A stretch of DNA of 64,000 nucleotides from Nitrospirota bacterium (GTDB lineage: Bacteria; Nitrospirota; Nitrospiria; Nitrospirales; Nitrospiraceae), in assembly GCA_030645475.1 (NCBI GenBank), contig JAUSMA010000065.1:90383-154382 (forward strand), given 5' to 3'. Numbering within the stretch: position 1 is the first letter of the stretch; the number at the start of each line of letters is the position of its first letter. A program made the position numbers and the translations under genes. Of this stretch, positions 7,357 to 16,291 are shown piece by piece. Below the pieces are notes generated by a model. The model saw only the letters and a list, made by a program, of their open reading frames with translations, ran no database searches and had not been told where the DNA came from.

Positions 7357-9189
7357 ATGGACTTTCAACAACTCAGCCCACAGATCGGCACCGCACCGGC
7401 GAGCGGAGACCTCCAGCCATTCGCCGCTGGAAACTCGGTTGGCGCGGCTTCTCAGGAGAGGGGATTCTCATCGGTCTTGCAGGCCGCCTCGCAGCGGGTC
7501 GAAGCCAGGAGGGACGTGAAGTCGCGCGCCTCTCAGGGTGAGCGAGAAAGTCGGTCATCCAGCACCACGCAGTCTACGCACCGTGGTCTGTCATCCAAGA
7601 CCGATGGCAGTCGAGGGTCCAAACCACGTGCCTCGCAGTCAGAGCGTGAGAATCGATCTTCCAGTACGACCCCGTCGGCTCACCGCAGCCAGATGCAGAA
7701 GGCGACAGACACCGCGGACAACATGGATACAGAATCTCGTCTTCCTCAGACTGAGACCGACGATCACTCCTCCGCAGGGATGTCCGATCTGTCGATGACC
7801 CCACAACAGGAGACGGCTTCTCGTACGGACACCGAGTCTCAGACCTCGCAGTCTGAGACCGATGACAGTTCGTCCTCGACCATGTCTAGCTCTGATCCCC
7901 TGTTGACCTCGTTGGTCGGGGCTACGCTGGTGGCTCCACCCTCCCAGGTCGATCAGACGCAGGTCGTCGTTGGGTCGGATCTGCCAACGGCCGACGTTGA
8001 TGGGCGCTCAGTCGTATCCGAATCGTTGATGAGCCAACCGGCCACTCAGCCGGCTGAGGAGGGCTTGGGACTGGTTTCTTCAGACAACTGGACCGAGGTT
8101 CCTGTCGTTCAGCCTAAGACTTCTGCTAAGAGTGACATCATTGCCAAGGTGTCTCCGTCGGCGTCAGAGGCGACACCGAGCCGTGAGAAAACCGATACCT
8201 CTGCAACATCTGTTCAGCCATCCGACATAGGTACGCCGCTCACCACTGAGCAGAGCCAGAAAGCCGAGAGCCCTACTCTCGATCAGGCTTTTCCCATCAA
8301 GGAACAGCAAGAGAGAGAAGCTTCTCAGACTCCTGTTCCATCAAAGCCAATAGCTTCGCAAGGTCAGGAGTTCGTCCAGCAGGCCTCGACGATGACGACG
8401 CTGCAGCCTGGTCAGAAGGGTGAGGACGTTGCGGCAGAGTCCGACTGGTCACCGGAACAACAGATTGCTGGGAAGGGTGAGTTGTCCCTCCGTCAACAAC
8501 ATCGTGAGGCCACCTCTTCGGTGGCGCAAGCAGCCGCAGCTGAGCGCATGCCGGCTGAGAAACAGGGCTTCAATCCAGGAGCAGGCGGACAGAATAAGGA
8601 TGAGGGGCTGAAGTGGTTGTCTCATATCGACCTTCAATCGACGGAGGTCTCGTCTCCTGTCCCACAGCCAAGGACGAGTGAACCAGTCGAAGGGGGAACG
8701 CAATATTCGTCGTATCAGCAGGGGCAAGGAGGTACTCCGCCGAATATCAGGTCTGCCCCGGCATCCTCCGTTGTCGTGCCACAGCCGACCAACCCGTTAA
8801 GCCCCGATGCTGAGCCGACGCCTGTTCCACGGACACAGTCCGTGCAGTTCGATCTGTCTCCTGCCGACTTCGGTCAGCTTCGTGTCCGTGTCGTTTTGTC
8901 CGACCACACGATTCATACACACATGTCGACTGATCGTGCCGAACTCGGTCAGATGCTTACCGGTCAGCAGGAACAATTGAGCACCCAGTTATCGACTGCC
9001 GGTTTGGATTTAGGGCGTTTTCAGGTGCATGTCGATCAGGATCGCACGAATCAGTCAGGGCTGAACGGGCAGTCGCAGGCCCATCAAGGCCCATCCCAGC
9101 AGCGGCGAGAGTCCCGGTCGCAGGATACTCCTCACGATGCGCCGGTTCCCTCGGCGCCGCGAACCGGCATCCTCAGCTATTTTGCATAA
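7357..9189 (+). CDS. fliK: Flagellar hook-length control protein FliK
   Basis: The 610-residue protein is much longer than enterobacterial FliK (about 375-405). Residues 1-500 are low complexity, rich in Ser, Thr, Gln, Glu and Pro, and contain diverged tandem repeats near the start (ASQGERESRSSSTT and ASQSERENRSSSTT; DTESRLPQTETDD and DTESQTSQSETDD). The C-terminal domain, about 495-575, carries the hook-length domain pattern LSPADFGQLRVRVVL and then LDLGRFQVHVDQ. FliK is an exported ruler that switches export specificity through FlhB, encoded further down. The SD-like GAGGA lies just before the ATG. flgD and flgE follow, the standard hook block. Confidence 0.92.
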   Translation: MDFQQLSPQIGTAPASGDLQPFAAGNSVGAASQERGFSSVLQAASQRVEARRDVKSRASQGERESRSSSTTQSTHRGLSSKTDGSRGSKPRASQSERENRSSSTTPSAHRSQMQKATDTADNMDTESRLPQTETDDHSSAGMSDLSMTPQQETASRTDTESQTSQSETDDSSSSTMSSSDPLLTSLVGATLVAPPSQVDQTQVVVGSDLPTADVDGRSVVSESLMSQPATQPAEEGLGLVSSDNWTEVPVVQPKTSAKSDIIAKVSPSASEATPSREKTDTSATSVQPSDIGTPLTTEQSQKAESPTLDQAFPIKEQQEREASQTPVPSKPIASQGQEFVQQASTMTTLQPGQKGEDVAAESDWSPEQQIAGKGELSLRQQHREATSSVAQAAAAERMPAEKQGFNPGAGGQNKDEGLKWLSHIDLQSTEVSSPVPQPRTSEPVEGGTQYSSYQQGQGGTPPNIRSAPASSVVVPQPTNPLSPDAEPTPVPRTQSVQFDLSPADFGQLRVRVVLSDHTIHTHMSTDRAELGQMLTGQQEQLSTQLSTAGLDLGRFQVHVDQDRTNQSGLNGQSQAHQGPSQQRRESRSQDTPHDAPVPSAPRTGILSYFA

Positions 9190-9212
9190 CGAGAGAACGA
9201 AGGAGACGTATC

Positions 9213-9878
9213 ATGGCCACTATTAATGGAGCTACATCATCGACGATCGCATCCGCGGCCAATCCGACGCCGGCATCGTTGAAACAGGCCGAACTTGGGA
9301 AGAACGATTTTCTCAATCTGCTTGTGACGCAGCTGAAGAACCAGGACCCATTGAAGCCGATGGACAGCTCGTCGTTTGTGGCGGAATTAGCGCAGTTCAG
9401 CCAACTGGAACAGAGCTCCAATCAATCGACCCTGCTGGGAAAGGTTCTCGATGCACAGAACTCGAGTCTGCAGTATTCCTTGTTGCCGCTGATTGGCAGG
9501 GATGTGCGTGTCGAGGGTGCGATTATCCCATTGGGTTCGGGGCCCGCGCCGCTCGACTACAATCTGAACGAGGATGCGGTGTCCGTCAGGGCGTCTATTC
9601 TGAATGCGAGTAATCAGACAATCCGGACGCTCGATCTCGGAGCGCAGAGCGCTGGAGAGCAGCATGTCGTGTGGGACGGGCGAGATGGGAACGGCACGCT
9701 GATGCCGCCAGGGACCTATACCTATTCGGTGGCGGCCAGGAATAGCCAGAATCAACCGGTGCCGATTACGGCGACCTCGCGTCTGACCGTTTCCGGCATC
9801 CGGGTGGTCGAAGGTCAGCCCAGACTGGCTGCGGGCGAGAATACGATCGATCCAAGCGCCGTCATTGAGTTTCGTTAA
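9213..9878 (+). CDS. flgD: Flagellar hook assembly scaffold protein FlgD
   Basis: The 221-residue product has the signature N-terminal segment LGKNDFLNLLVTQLKNQDP followed by a MDSSSFVAELAQFSQLEQ-type helix (residues about 28-70). After it comes a FlgD tudor/Ig-like region with HVVWDGRDGNGTLMPPGTY around 153-171. FlgD caps the growing hook and is needed for FlgE polymerisation. The ATG at 9213 follows a GGAGACG Shine-Dalgarno sequence. The gene lies 23 bases after fliK and 60 bases before flgE. Confidence 0.96.
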   Translation: MATINGATSSTIASAANPTPASLKQAELGKNDFLNLLVTQLKNQDPLKPMDSSSFVAELAQFSQLEQSSNQSTLLGKVLDAQNSSLQYSLLPLIGRDVRVEGAIIPLGSGPAPLDYNLNEDAVSVRASILNASNQTIRTLDLGAQSAGEQHVVWDGRDGNGTLMPPGTYTYSVAARNSQNQPVPITATSRLTVSGIRVVEGQPRLAAGENTIDPSAVIEFR

Positions 9879-9938
9879 GAAGTCTGAAATAGGCTGTTGT
9901 CATTCATTGTCATAGAACTCAGAAGGAGGGAGTAAACC

Positions 9939-11675
9939 ATGGGTCTTTTGTCCTCATTGTTTGCCGGTGTCAGCGGACTTAATGCGAACGGTACCGCTTT
10001 GTCGGTGATCGGCAACAACATCGCCAATATGCAAACGGTCGGATTCAAATCGAGCAAAGCGACCTTTGCCGATTTGATCAGTTCATCGATATCGGGCGGA
10101 TCCGGTTCCGTCCAGACCGGCATCGGCGTCGCGCTGACGTCGGTGCAAGGCAACTTCTCACAGGGGTCGTTGGCCACGTCGGCCAACGTCCTCGATATGG
10201 CGATCGACGGCAACGGATTCTTCATTGTGCAGGATGCCCAGGGCGGCACCTTCTACAGTCGAGCGGGGACGTTCCGGTTGGATAAGGATAACAATGTCGT
10301 CGATCCGAGCGGTTTTAAATTACGGGGCTTTCTCGCCGACACGACCGGGACGATTACCGGGTCGATCGGCGATGTGTCGCTTCCCTCTACCACCGCTTCG
10401 CCGAATGACACAAATTTAGCGTTCCTGGCTGCGAACTTGAATTCAGCCGCACCGATTACGGGCGTGGAAGGGAATGTCGTCGGCTCCGCGGCATCTGCCA
10501 CGACGAGTGCCGTCGGCAACCTTTCATTTAATATCAATTTGAACGGCGACGGGGCCCAGGTCGTAACAGTGGCTGCCGGCTTGACGGGCGCGGCCTTAGC
10601 CACCGCCATTCAGAACGGTGTGCGTGCGTTGACGCCCGCCGACCCGTTTCGAACCGCCGCCTATACAGGCTTCACCGCTTCGGTCAATGCGGCGGGGTTT
10701 TTCACCTTTGCGTCAGGGCTCGCTGGGGTGACTAATAACACGACCACCGGCACAGGAGCGGTCGTCGTCACGGCCAATGGCGCCGACACCTTGGGCGCGA
10801 ACCTCAATATGCTGGCCGGGACATCCACGACAGGCACGAACTTCAGTATTGCCGATCCGACAGGGACCTCGAATTTTTCGACGTCGATGACCGTCTACGA
10901 TTCTCTTGGAAATAGTCACCTCCTCACGACCTATTTCACCAAGGCCGGAAGTAATACCTGGAACTACAATGTAACGGCCAACAGCAATGACGTGGTGACG
11001 GCCAACTATGCCTCGGCGAATATCGATGCCACACTCGGCATCACCAGGGTCGGGGCCGGGACCCTCACATTTGGCACGGACGGTACGCTCGACCGCGAGA
11101 GTGTGGCCATCCGGTTTGATACAGGGACGGCAGCCGGGACAGCCGGGACAGTGCCGGGGCAAATGCAAATCGATTTCAACGGGGCGACGCCCGATCAGCT
11201 GCTCACCTATAACTATGGCACCAGTGTCACGACGGAGGGTGGTAACGGATTGGACGGCACGACTCAGTTCGGCTCGCAATCCGCGGTGGTTCAACTGACG
11301 CAAGACGGGTATGCGGCCGGTTCACTCCAGGCCTTTTCGGTCGACGGGAACGGGGTCATCAATGGACGGTTCTCCAACGGTCAGTTGCGGGCGCTGGCTC
11401 AAGTGGTTTTGGCACGTTTTCCCGACCCCCTTGGTTTGACTCGAACCGGGAACAATACCTTTGCGGAGTCCGGCAACTCAGGGCAACCGGTGACGGGAGT
11501 TCCGGAGAGCGCGGGATTGGGCAAATTGAAGTCCAATACGCTGGAACTGTCGAATGTCGATTTGGGTGAAAGTTTTATCGACATGATCGCCGCCCAACGT
11601 GGTTTCCAAGCCAACTCTCGCGTCATCACGACATCCGATGAGATTCTCCAAGAACTCGTCAATCTCAAGCGGTAG
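9939..11675 (+). CDS. flgE: Flagellar hook protein FlgE
   Basis: The 578-residue protein has the hook N-terminus (LFAGVSGLNANGTALSVIGN, then NIANMQTVGFKSSKATFADL) and the C-terminal helix LSNVDLGESFIDMIAAQRGF near 530-550. It is larger than enterobacterial FlgE (about 400); the extra mass is a central Ala/Thr/Gly-rich region. Residues about 190-290 contain the pattern VVTVAAGLTGAALATAIQNG, which recurs in FlgK, FlgL and FliC here. An AGAAGGAGGGAG ribosome binding site precedes the ATG. A hairpin follows the stop at 11683. Confidence 0.96.
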   Translation: MGLLSSLFAGVSGLNANGTALSVIGNNIANMQTVGFKSSKATFADLISSSISGGSGSVQTGIGVALTSVQGNFSQGSLATSANVLDMAIDGNGFFIVQDAQGGTFYSRAGTFRLDKDNNVVDPSGFKLRGFLADTTGTITGSIGDVSLPSTTASPNDTNLAFLAANLNSAAPITGVEGNVVGSAASATTSAVGNLSFNINLNGDGAQVVTVAAGLTGAALATAIQNGVRALTPADPFRTAAYTGFTASVNAAGFFTFASGLAGVTNNTTTGTGAVVVTANGADTLGANLNMLAGTSTTGTNFSIADPTGTSNFSTSMTVYDSLGNSHLLTTYFTKAGSNTWNYNVTANSNDVVTANYASANIDATLGITRVGAGTLTFGTDGTLDRESVAIRFDTGTAAGTAGTVPGQMQIDFNGATPDQLLTYNYGTSVTTEGGNGLDGTTQFGSQSAVVQLTQDGYAAGSLQAFSVDGNGVINGRFSNGQLRALAQVVLARFPDPLGLTRTGNNTFAESGNSGQPVTGVPESAGLGKLKSNTLELSNVDLGESFIDMIAAQRGFQANSRVITTSDEILQELVNLKR

Positions 11676-11682
11676 TCCGCTG

Positions 11683-11726
11683 TGATGGGTGGGTCATGCG
11701 CCGCCGCGCGCGTGACCCACCTCACG
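11683..11726 (+). terminator. Hairpin after flgE, possible terminator
   Basis: TGGGTGGGTCA at the left arm pairs with TGACCCACCTCA at the right arm across a GC-rich loop, immediately after the flgE stop and about 200 bases before a strong sigma-54-type promoter. No T-tract follows, so termination may be partial or Rho-assisted. Position between two transcription units supports a terminator role. Confidence 0.5.
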
Positions 11727-11928
11727 GGAGCCATTCTTTCTCCCAGGAGCCGATACCCTCGTCATCGATCTGTTGTCCGACTGGCGTTCCCTGTCAGGAT
11801 TTTGACATCGTCAATCGACTGGCGTCCCGTCCTCTCATCCTCTGTGTTTCCTCTCCTCCGTTACGACGAATCTACTCATTTGGCGTGGGTTCCTCGCTTG
11901 AGGCGCGTCGAACTGAACGAATTTCTTG

Positions 11929-11944
11929 TGGCATACGCATTGCA
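11929..11944 (+). promoter_or_regulatory. Sigma-54 (RpoN) -24/-12 promoter for the fliL operon
   Basis: TGGCATACGCATTGCA matches the consensus TGGCACG-N4-TTGCA well and keeps the invariant GG and GC dinucleotides exactly ten bases apart. It ends 41 bases before the fliL ATG. The 310-base gap from flgE (11676-11985) holds this site and the hairpin; no gene was seen in the remainder. An RpoN-dependent start for fliLMNOPQR-flhBAFG-fliA is the inference; the activator gene is not in the window. Confidence 0.75.
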
Positions 11945-11985
11945 AACTCCCTGTTCCTGACACCGTTGGACTAGAGGAGGATCTT

Positions 11986-12549
11986 ATGTCAGATGCAGCA
12001 GCTGCTGAAGATGGGAAGGCCCCGGTCGCAGTCTCCGCCGGGATCCCCATGAAAATGGTCATCATCATTGTTGTCGGGACTCTCTTGCTGGGCATCGGAG
12101 CGGCCTTCGCAATTTTCAAGATGACCTCTGGAGGGCATGGAGGCGACGAGGCGAAAACAGAGGCCAGCGAACCGAAAGCCAGCGAGTCGAAAGCCGAGAG
12201 TCACGGCGAGAGCGGGCATAAAGGAGAGGGGAAAGCCGTCGTGGCTAAGGGCGTCATGTTCGATGTGGACCCCTTCATCGTCAACTTGGCCGATGCCCAA
12301 GATGTGAAGTATTTGAAGCTGACGGTGAAGCTGGAGATGGACAATCAGGAGGGGGCGGATGCCTTGACCGAACGCATCCCGCAGGTACGCGATACGATTC
12401 TTGTGCTGTTAACCAGCAAAGAATCTTCGTCGATTCGTACGACCCAGGGGAAATTCCAGCTGCGCGACGAAATTACGCAGCGGGTCAACAGTCTGCTCCC
12501 CAAACCGGCCGTCCATACGGTGTATTTCACTGACTTCGTCGTGCAGTAG
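11986..12549 (+). CDS. fliL: Flagellar basal body-associated protein FliL
   Basis: The 187-residue protein has a short cytoplasmic N-terminus, one membrane segment at about residues 20-45 (MVIIIVVGTLLLGIGAAFAI), a charged Glu/Lys/Ser linker, and a periplasmic domain with FDVDPFIVNLAD and a C-terminal VYFTDFVVQ. FliL surrounds and supports the stator. I chose ATG 11986 because GAGGAGG lies 5 bases upstream; a longer frame from 11926 would include the sigma-54 promoter and has no ribosome binding site. The gene heads the export apparatus operon. Confidence 0.93.
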   Translation: MSDAAAAEDGKAPVAVSAGIPMKMVIIIVVGTLLLGIGAAFAIFKMTSGGHGGDEAKTEASEPKASESKAESHGESGHKGEGKAVVAKGVMFDVDPFIVNLADAQDVKYLKLTVKLEMDNQEGADALTERIPQVRDTILVLLTSKESSSIRTTQGKFQLRDEITQRVNSLLPKPAVHTVYFTDFVVQ

Positions 12550-12570
12550 CCACAAGGACGATCCGGACCT

Positions 12571-13545
12571 ATGGAAAAAATCCTCTCCCAAGACGAAATC
12601 GATGCTCTCTTAAAGGGAGTTGATTCCGGTGCCGTCGAATCCAAACCGGCAGAGGAGCCGGCTGCTGCATCGGGGGCTAAGCAGTTCGATCTGTTCAATC
12701 AAGAGCGGATCATTCGCGGACGGATGCCGACGCTCGAGTTGATCAACGATCGTTTCATTCGCCGGCAAACGATTTCGTGGGGGGCGGCGCTCCATGACAC
12801 GATTGAATTCGCCGTCGTCGGCACACAGATCACCAAGTTCGGCGAATTCCTCAAGAAGGTGCCGATGCCGTCCTCGATGAACGTCTTTCATATGGAGCCG
12901 CTTCGGAGTAACGGGCTCTTTGTCATGGACGCGTTCCTGGTCTATCTGATTGTCGATTACTTTTTCGGCGGCAAAGGGCAGACACACGTCAAACCGGAAG
13001 GCCGCGACTTTACGCCGATCCAATTGCGCGTCATCAAAAAACTGGTCCAGCAGGCCTTCCTCGATCTCGAGAAAGCCTGGGAAGCGCTGATGACGGTCAA
13101 GATCCAGCATGTGCGCTCGGAAAGTAACCCCCAGTTTGCCATGGTGGTCTCCGCCTCCGAGATCGTGGCTGTGGTGACGCTGCAAGTGGTGATCGGTGAA
13201 ACCGCCCGCGATATGTTCATCGTCTATCCCTATTCCATGCTCGAACCTATCAAAGAAAAGCTCTATTCGGGACTGGTGTCCGATCATGTCGAGCAAGACG
13301 GCGGGTGGGCCGGCCGGTTTCGGGAGAGATTGCAAGAATGCGAACTCAATGTCGCCGTCAGGCTCGGGACCGCCTCCGTCAAGGTGCAAGACGTGCTCAA
13401 CTTTACGGCGGGAGATGTCATCGTCTTGGATCAACGGCCGGGCGATCCCCTGGATTGTTTTGTCGAGGGATATTTGAAGTTTCAAGGAAGCCCCGGTGTC
13501 TTCAAGGGGAACCATGCCTGTCGTGTATCGAAGGTGATTGCGTAA
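12571..13545 (+). CDS. fliM: Flagellar motor switch protein FliM
   Basis: The 324-residue protein starts MEKILSQDEIDALLKGVDSG, the conserved N-terminal CheY-P binding segment. The middle domain contains ERIIRGRMPTLELINDRFIR and the C-terminal region is the SpoA/FliN-like domain (VRLGTASVKVQDVLNFTAGD near 270-290). FliM forms the middle of the C ring between FliG and FliN and receives chemotactic signal. It lies 21 bases after fliL and 29 before fliN. Confidence 0.97.
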   Translation: MEKILSQDEIDALLKGVDSGAVESKPAEEPAAASGAKQFDLFNQERIIRGRMPTLELINDRFIRRQTISWGAALHDTIEFAVVGTQITKFGEFLKKVPMPSSMNVFHMEPLRSNGLFVMDAFLVYLIVDYFFGGKGQTHVKPEGRDFTPIQLRVIKKLVQQAFLDLEKAWEALMTVKIQHVRSESNPQFAMVVSASEIVAVVTLQVVIGETARDMFIVYPYSMLEPIKEKLYSGLVSDHVEQDGGWAGRFRERLQECELNVAVRLGTASVKVQDVLNFTAGDVIVLDQRPGDPLDCFVEGYLKFQGSPGVFKGNHACRVSKVIA

Positions 13546-13574
13546 GCGAGCCCTGTTGTTGAGGAGAACGATCT

Positions 13575-13931
13575 ATGGCTGATACCGACGTCACAAAACC
13601 TGAATCCGGTACATCGTCCCCTCCGGTGGCTTCGTTTCCGCAGGTCGACAATGGTGGAGCTGTGCCGGCGCAGAAGAATTTGGATTTTATCCTCGATATT
13701 CCCATGCAGGTGACCGTGCAGGTGGGGTCGACCAAGATGGCAATTCGAGAATTACTGCAGCTCGGGCAGGGGTCTGTGGTCGAACTCGAAAAACTTGCGG
13801 GCGAAGCCATGGAAGTGCTGGTCAATAATAAGCTGATAGCGCGCGGTGAAGTGGTGGTGGTGAACGAGAAATACGGCATCCGGTTGACCGATGTCATCAG
13901 CACGGTCGAACGGGTTCAGCAACTCGGCTAG
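13575..13931 (+). CDS. fliN: Flagellar motor switch protein FliN
   Basis: The 118-residue protein ends in a complete SpoA domain: LDFILDIPMQVTVQVGSTKM, LLQLGQGSVVELEKLAGEAM, then the LIARGEVVVVNEKYGIRLTD core. The first about 35 residues are Pro/Ser-rich. FliN makes the base of the C ring and docks FliH and the FliI ATPase. Standard order with fliM before and fliO after. Confidence 0.97.
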   Translation: MADTDVTKPESGTSSPPVASFPQVDNGGAVPAQKNLDFILDIPMQVTVQVGSTKMAIRELLQLGQGSVVELEKLAGEAMEVLVNNKLIARGEVVVVNEKYGIRLTDVISTVERVQQLG

Positions 13932-13953
13932 GACTAGGGGAGACGGAGACGGC

Positions 13954-14340
13954 ATGGTCGACTTCTGGGACAGCTTCTTACGTATGGCGGCGGCCCTTGC
14001 GCTGGTCCTAGCTCTTATCGCCGGGCTGGTTGCGCTGGTTCGGCGGTTTGGCGGCGCGCGACTGTTCACGCCTGTGACTGCGCCGATCGTGCAGGTGCTG
14101 GGAAGCGGTTACCTCGGTCCCCGCAAGACGATTTCGCTCGTATCGGTGGCAGGAGAGTTCCTGATCGTCGGCGTCACCCCCACAGATCTGGTGTCTTTTG
14201 GGCGGATTACGGATCAGGAGCAGGTTCGACAATTGCTGGCCAAGGCGGCGGCCGCTCCGTCGCAGGTTTCTTCTGTACCCTCATCGGGCCTATCAGCGCA
14301 GATAGAGACAGAGATGAAAGGCGGCCATGCTATTGCTTAA
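13954..14340 (+). CDS. fliO: Flagellar biosynthesis protein FliO
   Basis: The 128-residue protein has an N-terminal membrane segment (MAAALALVLALIAGLVALV, residues about 10-28) and a small cytoplasmic domain with LGSGYLGPRKTISLVSVAGE and FLIVGVTPTDLVSF, typical of FliO. FliO assists assembly of the FliP ring in the export gate. I chose ATG 13954, after the AGGGGAGACGGAG stretch; an upstream in-frame ATG at 13891 would overlap fliN by 41 bases. The 3' end overlaps fliP by 14 bases. Confidence 0.88.
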   Translation: MVDFWDSFLRMAAALALVLALIAGLVALVRRFGGARLFTPVTAPIVQVLGSGYLGPRKTISLVSVAGEFLIVGVTPTDLVSFGRITDQEQVRQLLAKAAAAPSQVSSVPSSGLSAQIETEMKGGHAIA

Positions 14341-15109
14341 CCGCCGGCTGGCGTTACCGGCTCCTTCGGCCTGTCTCTTCTTGATCGCACTAACTTGCGG
14401 GCTCTCATTCGGTCTTGTGCAGGATGCCGTAGGAGGGACCAACCCTTCCGTCACCATCGATTTGGGGCAGACCGGTCCGAAGCAAACCGCCGTCGTTTTT
14501 CAAATCCTCGCGTTGTTGACGGTGCTCTCGCTCGCGCCGGCTTTCTTTATCATGGTCACGTCCTTCACCAGAATCGTCATCGTGCTCTCATTCCTCCGTC
14601 AGGCGTTGGGCACACAGCAAGTGCCCCCGAACCAGGTCCTGATCAGCCTGGCTCTGTTTCTGACCGTCTTTGTCATGGCACCGGTGGGGCAGACGGTATA
14701 CAGCCAGGCGGTCGAGCCGTTGCTGGCTGAAAAGATTTCGTATGAGGAAGCCTGGACGAAAGGTATTCAACCGATTCGCGCCTTCATGCTGAGACAGATC
14801 CGAGATAAGGATCTGGAGCTCTTCATCGACCTCGGCAAGATTCCAAAGCCGGAAACGGTGGATCAGGTTCCTCTTCATGTGGTGATTCCGGCCTTTATTC
14901 TCAGCGAATTGAGAGTCTCGTTTCAGATCGGGTTCTTGATCTACATCCCCTTTCTGATTATCGACATGGTGGTGGCCAGCATTTTGATGGCCATGGGTAT
15001 GATGATGTTGCCGCCGGTGATGATTTCTCTTCCATTCAAACTGATTCTGTTTGTGTTGGCAGACGGCTGGTATCTCATCGTGGGATCGTTAGTCAAAAGT
15101 TTCCAGTGA
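14327..15109 (+). CDS. fliP: Flagellar export gate protein FliP
   Basis: The 260-residue protein begins with a cleavable signal-like segment (LFLIALTCGLSFGLVQDAVG), as FliP usually does. It has the conserved FFIMVTSFTRIVIVLSFLRQ, ALGTQQVPPNQVLISLALFL and, near the C-terminus, GMMMLPPVMISLPFKLILFV. FliP forms the core of the export gate with FliQ and FliR in the inner membrane. It overlaps fliO and is separated from fliQ by about 100 bases containing a hairpin. Confidence 0.97.
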   Translation: MLLLNRRLALPAPSACLFLIALTCGLSFGLVQDAVGGTNPSVTIDLGQTGPKQTAVVFQILALLTVLSLAPAFFIMVTSFTRIVIVLSFLRQALGTQQVPPNQVLISLALFLTVFVMAPVGQTVYSQAVEPLLAEKISYEEAWTKGIQPIRAFMLRQIRDKDLELFIDLGKIPKPETVDQVPLHVVIPAFILSELRVSFQIGFLIYIPFLIIDMVVASILMAMGMMMLPPVMISLPFKLILFVLADGWYLIVGSLVKSFQ

Positions 15110-15112
15110 ACA

Positions 15113-15170
15113 GGCTAGAGGCGAGAGGCCAGTCAGTCGCAGTCCGAGAATTTTCCCATTGCCTCTAGCC
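15113..15170 (+). repeat. Intercistronic hairpin between fliP and fliQ
   Basis: GGCTAGAGGC at 15113-15122 is a perfect inverted match to GCCTCTAGCC at 15161-15170. The arms resemble the hairpin between flgB and flgC at 171-231. It sits inside the export operon, so it is more likely a dispersed spacer element or an RNA-stability structure than a terminator. Confidence 0.5.
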
Positions 15171-15213
15171 ACGAGCCTCGTGCCGTGAGCGAGATTCGAA
15201 AGGAGCGAGCGAG

Positions 15214-15483
15214 ATGACACCTGAGATGGTGACAGAGTTAGGGCGTCAGGCCTTAGAGACCACGTTGCTCGTGTCCGCGCCCTTTCTGGGGCTCAGCCTC
15301 GTCGTCGGGTTGGCGGTCAGTGCCTTGCAAGCCATGACACAGTTGAATGAAGCCACATTAACGTTTGTGCCGAAGGTCTTGACCATATTCGGCGCCATCG
15401 TCGTTTTTATGCCATGGGTGTTGGGTGTGATGACGACATTTATGACGGAGCTCTTCACCAACATTCCGAATTACGTGCATTGA
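15214..15483 (+). CDS. fliQ: Flagellar export gate protein FliQ
   Basis: The 89-residue protein has two membrane helices, LLVSAPFLGLSLVVGLAVSA and VLTIFGAIVVFMPWVLGVM, with the conserved linker ALQAMTQLNEATLTFVPK. This is a full-length FliQ. A GGAGCGAGCGAG ribosome binding site precedes the ATG. It works with FliP and FliR in the membrane export gate. Confidence 0.96.
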   Translation: MTPEMVTELGRQALETTLLVSAPFLGLSLVVGLAVSALQAMTQLNEATLTFVPKVLTIFGAIVVFMPWVLGVMTTFMTELFTNIPNYVH

Positions 15484-15502
15484 CATCGGTTGGCGAACGA
15501 AT

Positions 15503-16291
15503 ATGAACGTGACACAGCCACTCCATCTTCTGCTGCCTGAATTTCAGTCCTTTCTCGTCGTGGCCTCCCGCATCGGGGGCATCGTGACGGCGATGCCGAT
15601 GTTGAGCGGACGGACCGTCCCGCCTCGAATCAAATTGGCGCTTGTGCTGATGTTGTCCCTGGCATTGGCGCCGGCCATGCATCTTCCGCCGGTTCCTCCG
15701 GACGCCCTCGCCATGACGGCAGGTCTTGTGAGTGAACTGATGATCGGTTTCGTGATCGGCATGGCTGTGAGATTGCTCTTTTCCGCGCTTGAGGTGGCCG
15801 GAGAAATTGTCGGAAGCCAGATGGGGTTCAGTATCGCGCAGCTCCTGGATCCGATGACCTCGCATTCCACCCCGATGGTCGGGCAACTGTTTAGCGTCGT
15901 CGCCTCCTTGGTTTTTCTCTCGCTGAATGCCCACATGATGGTCGTGGCGGCCATCGTCTCCAGTTATGAGTCGATTCCACCGTTCGGCGCACACCTCTCG
16001 CCCGCTGTCGGCGAGGAAGTGCTGCACCTGTCGCAGCATATGTTTCAAGTGGCCGTGCAGCTGGCTGGACCGGTTCTCGTGGCGGTCGTCCTCATTAATA
16101 TCCTGCTGGCCATGTTGGGGCGAGCCGTGACACAGATCAACATTTTCGTGCTGAGTTTTCCCCTGACCATCGCCGCGGGGCTCGTGGTCTTGGGTTTGTC
16201 GTTACCCTTTATGGTTTCGATGCTCGAACGGGAATTCATCGGATTGCACGAGACCATCAATGGTCTCTTGAGGATCATGGGACATGGCTGA
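15503..16291 (+). CDS. fliR: Flagellar export gate protein FliR
   Basis: The 262-residue protein has several hydrophobic segments and the FliR pattern (VASRIGGIVTAMPMLSGRTV, PPRIKLALVLMLSLAL, VAGEIVGSQMGFSIAQLLDP). It is the single-copy partner of FliP and FliQ in the export gate. Its end overlaps flhB by 8 bases, indicating translational coupling. Confidence 0.96.
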   Translation: MNVTQPLHLLLPEFQSFLVVASRIGGIVTAMPMLSGRTVPPRIKLALVLMLSLALAPAMHLPPVPPDALAMTAGLVSELMIGFVIGMAVRLLFSALEVAGEIVGSQMGFSIAQLLDPMTSHSTPMVGQLFSVVASLVFLSLNAHMMVVAAIVSSYESIPPFGAHLSPAVGEEVLHLSQHMFQVAVQLAGPVLVAVVLINILLAMLGRAVTQINIFVLSFPLTIAAGLVVLGLSLPFMVSMLEREFIGLHETINGLLRIMGHG

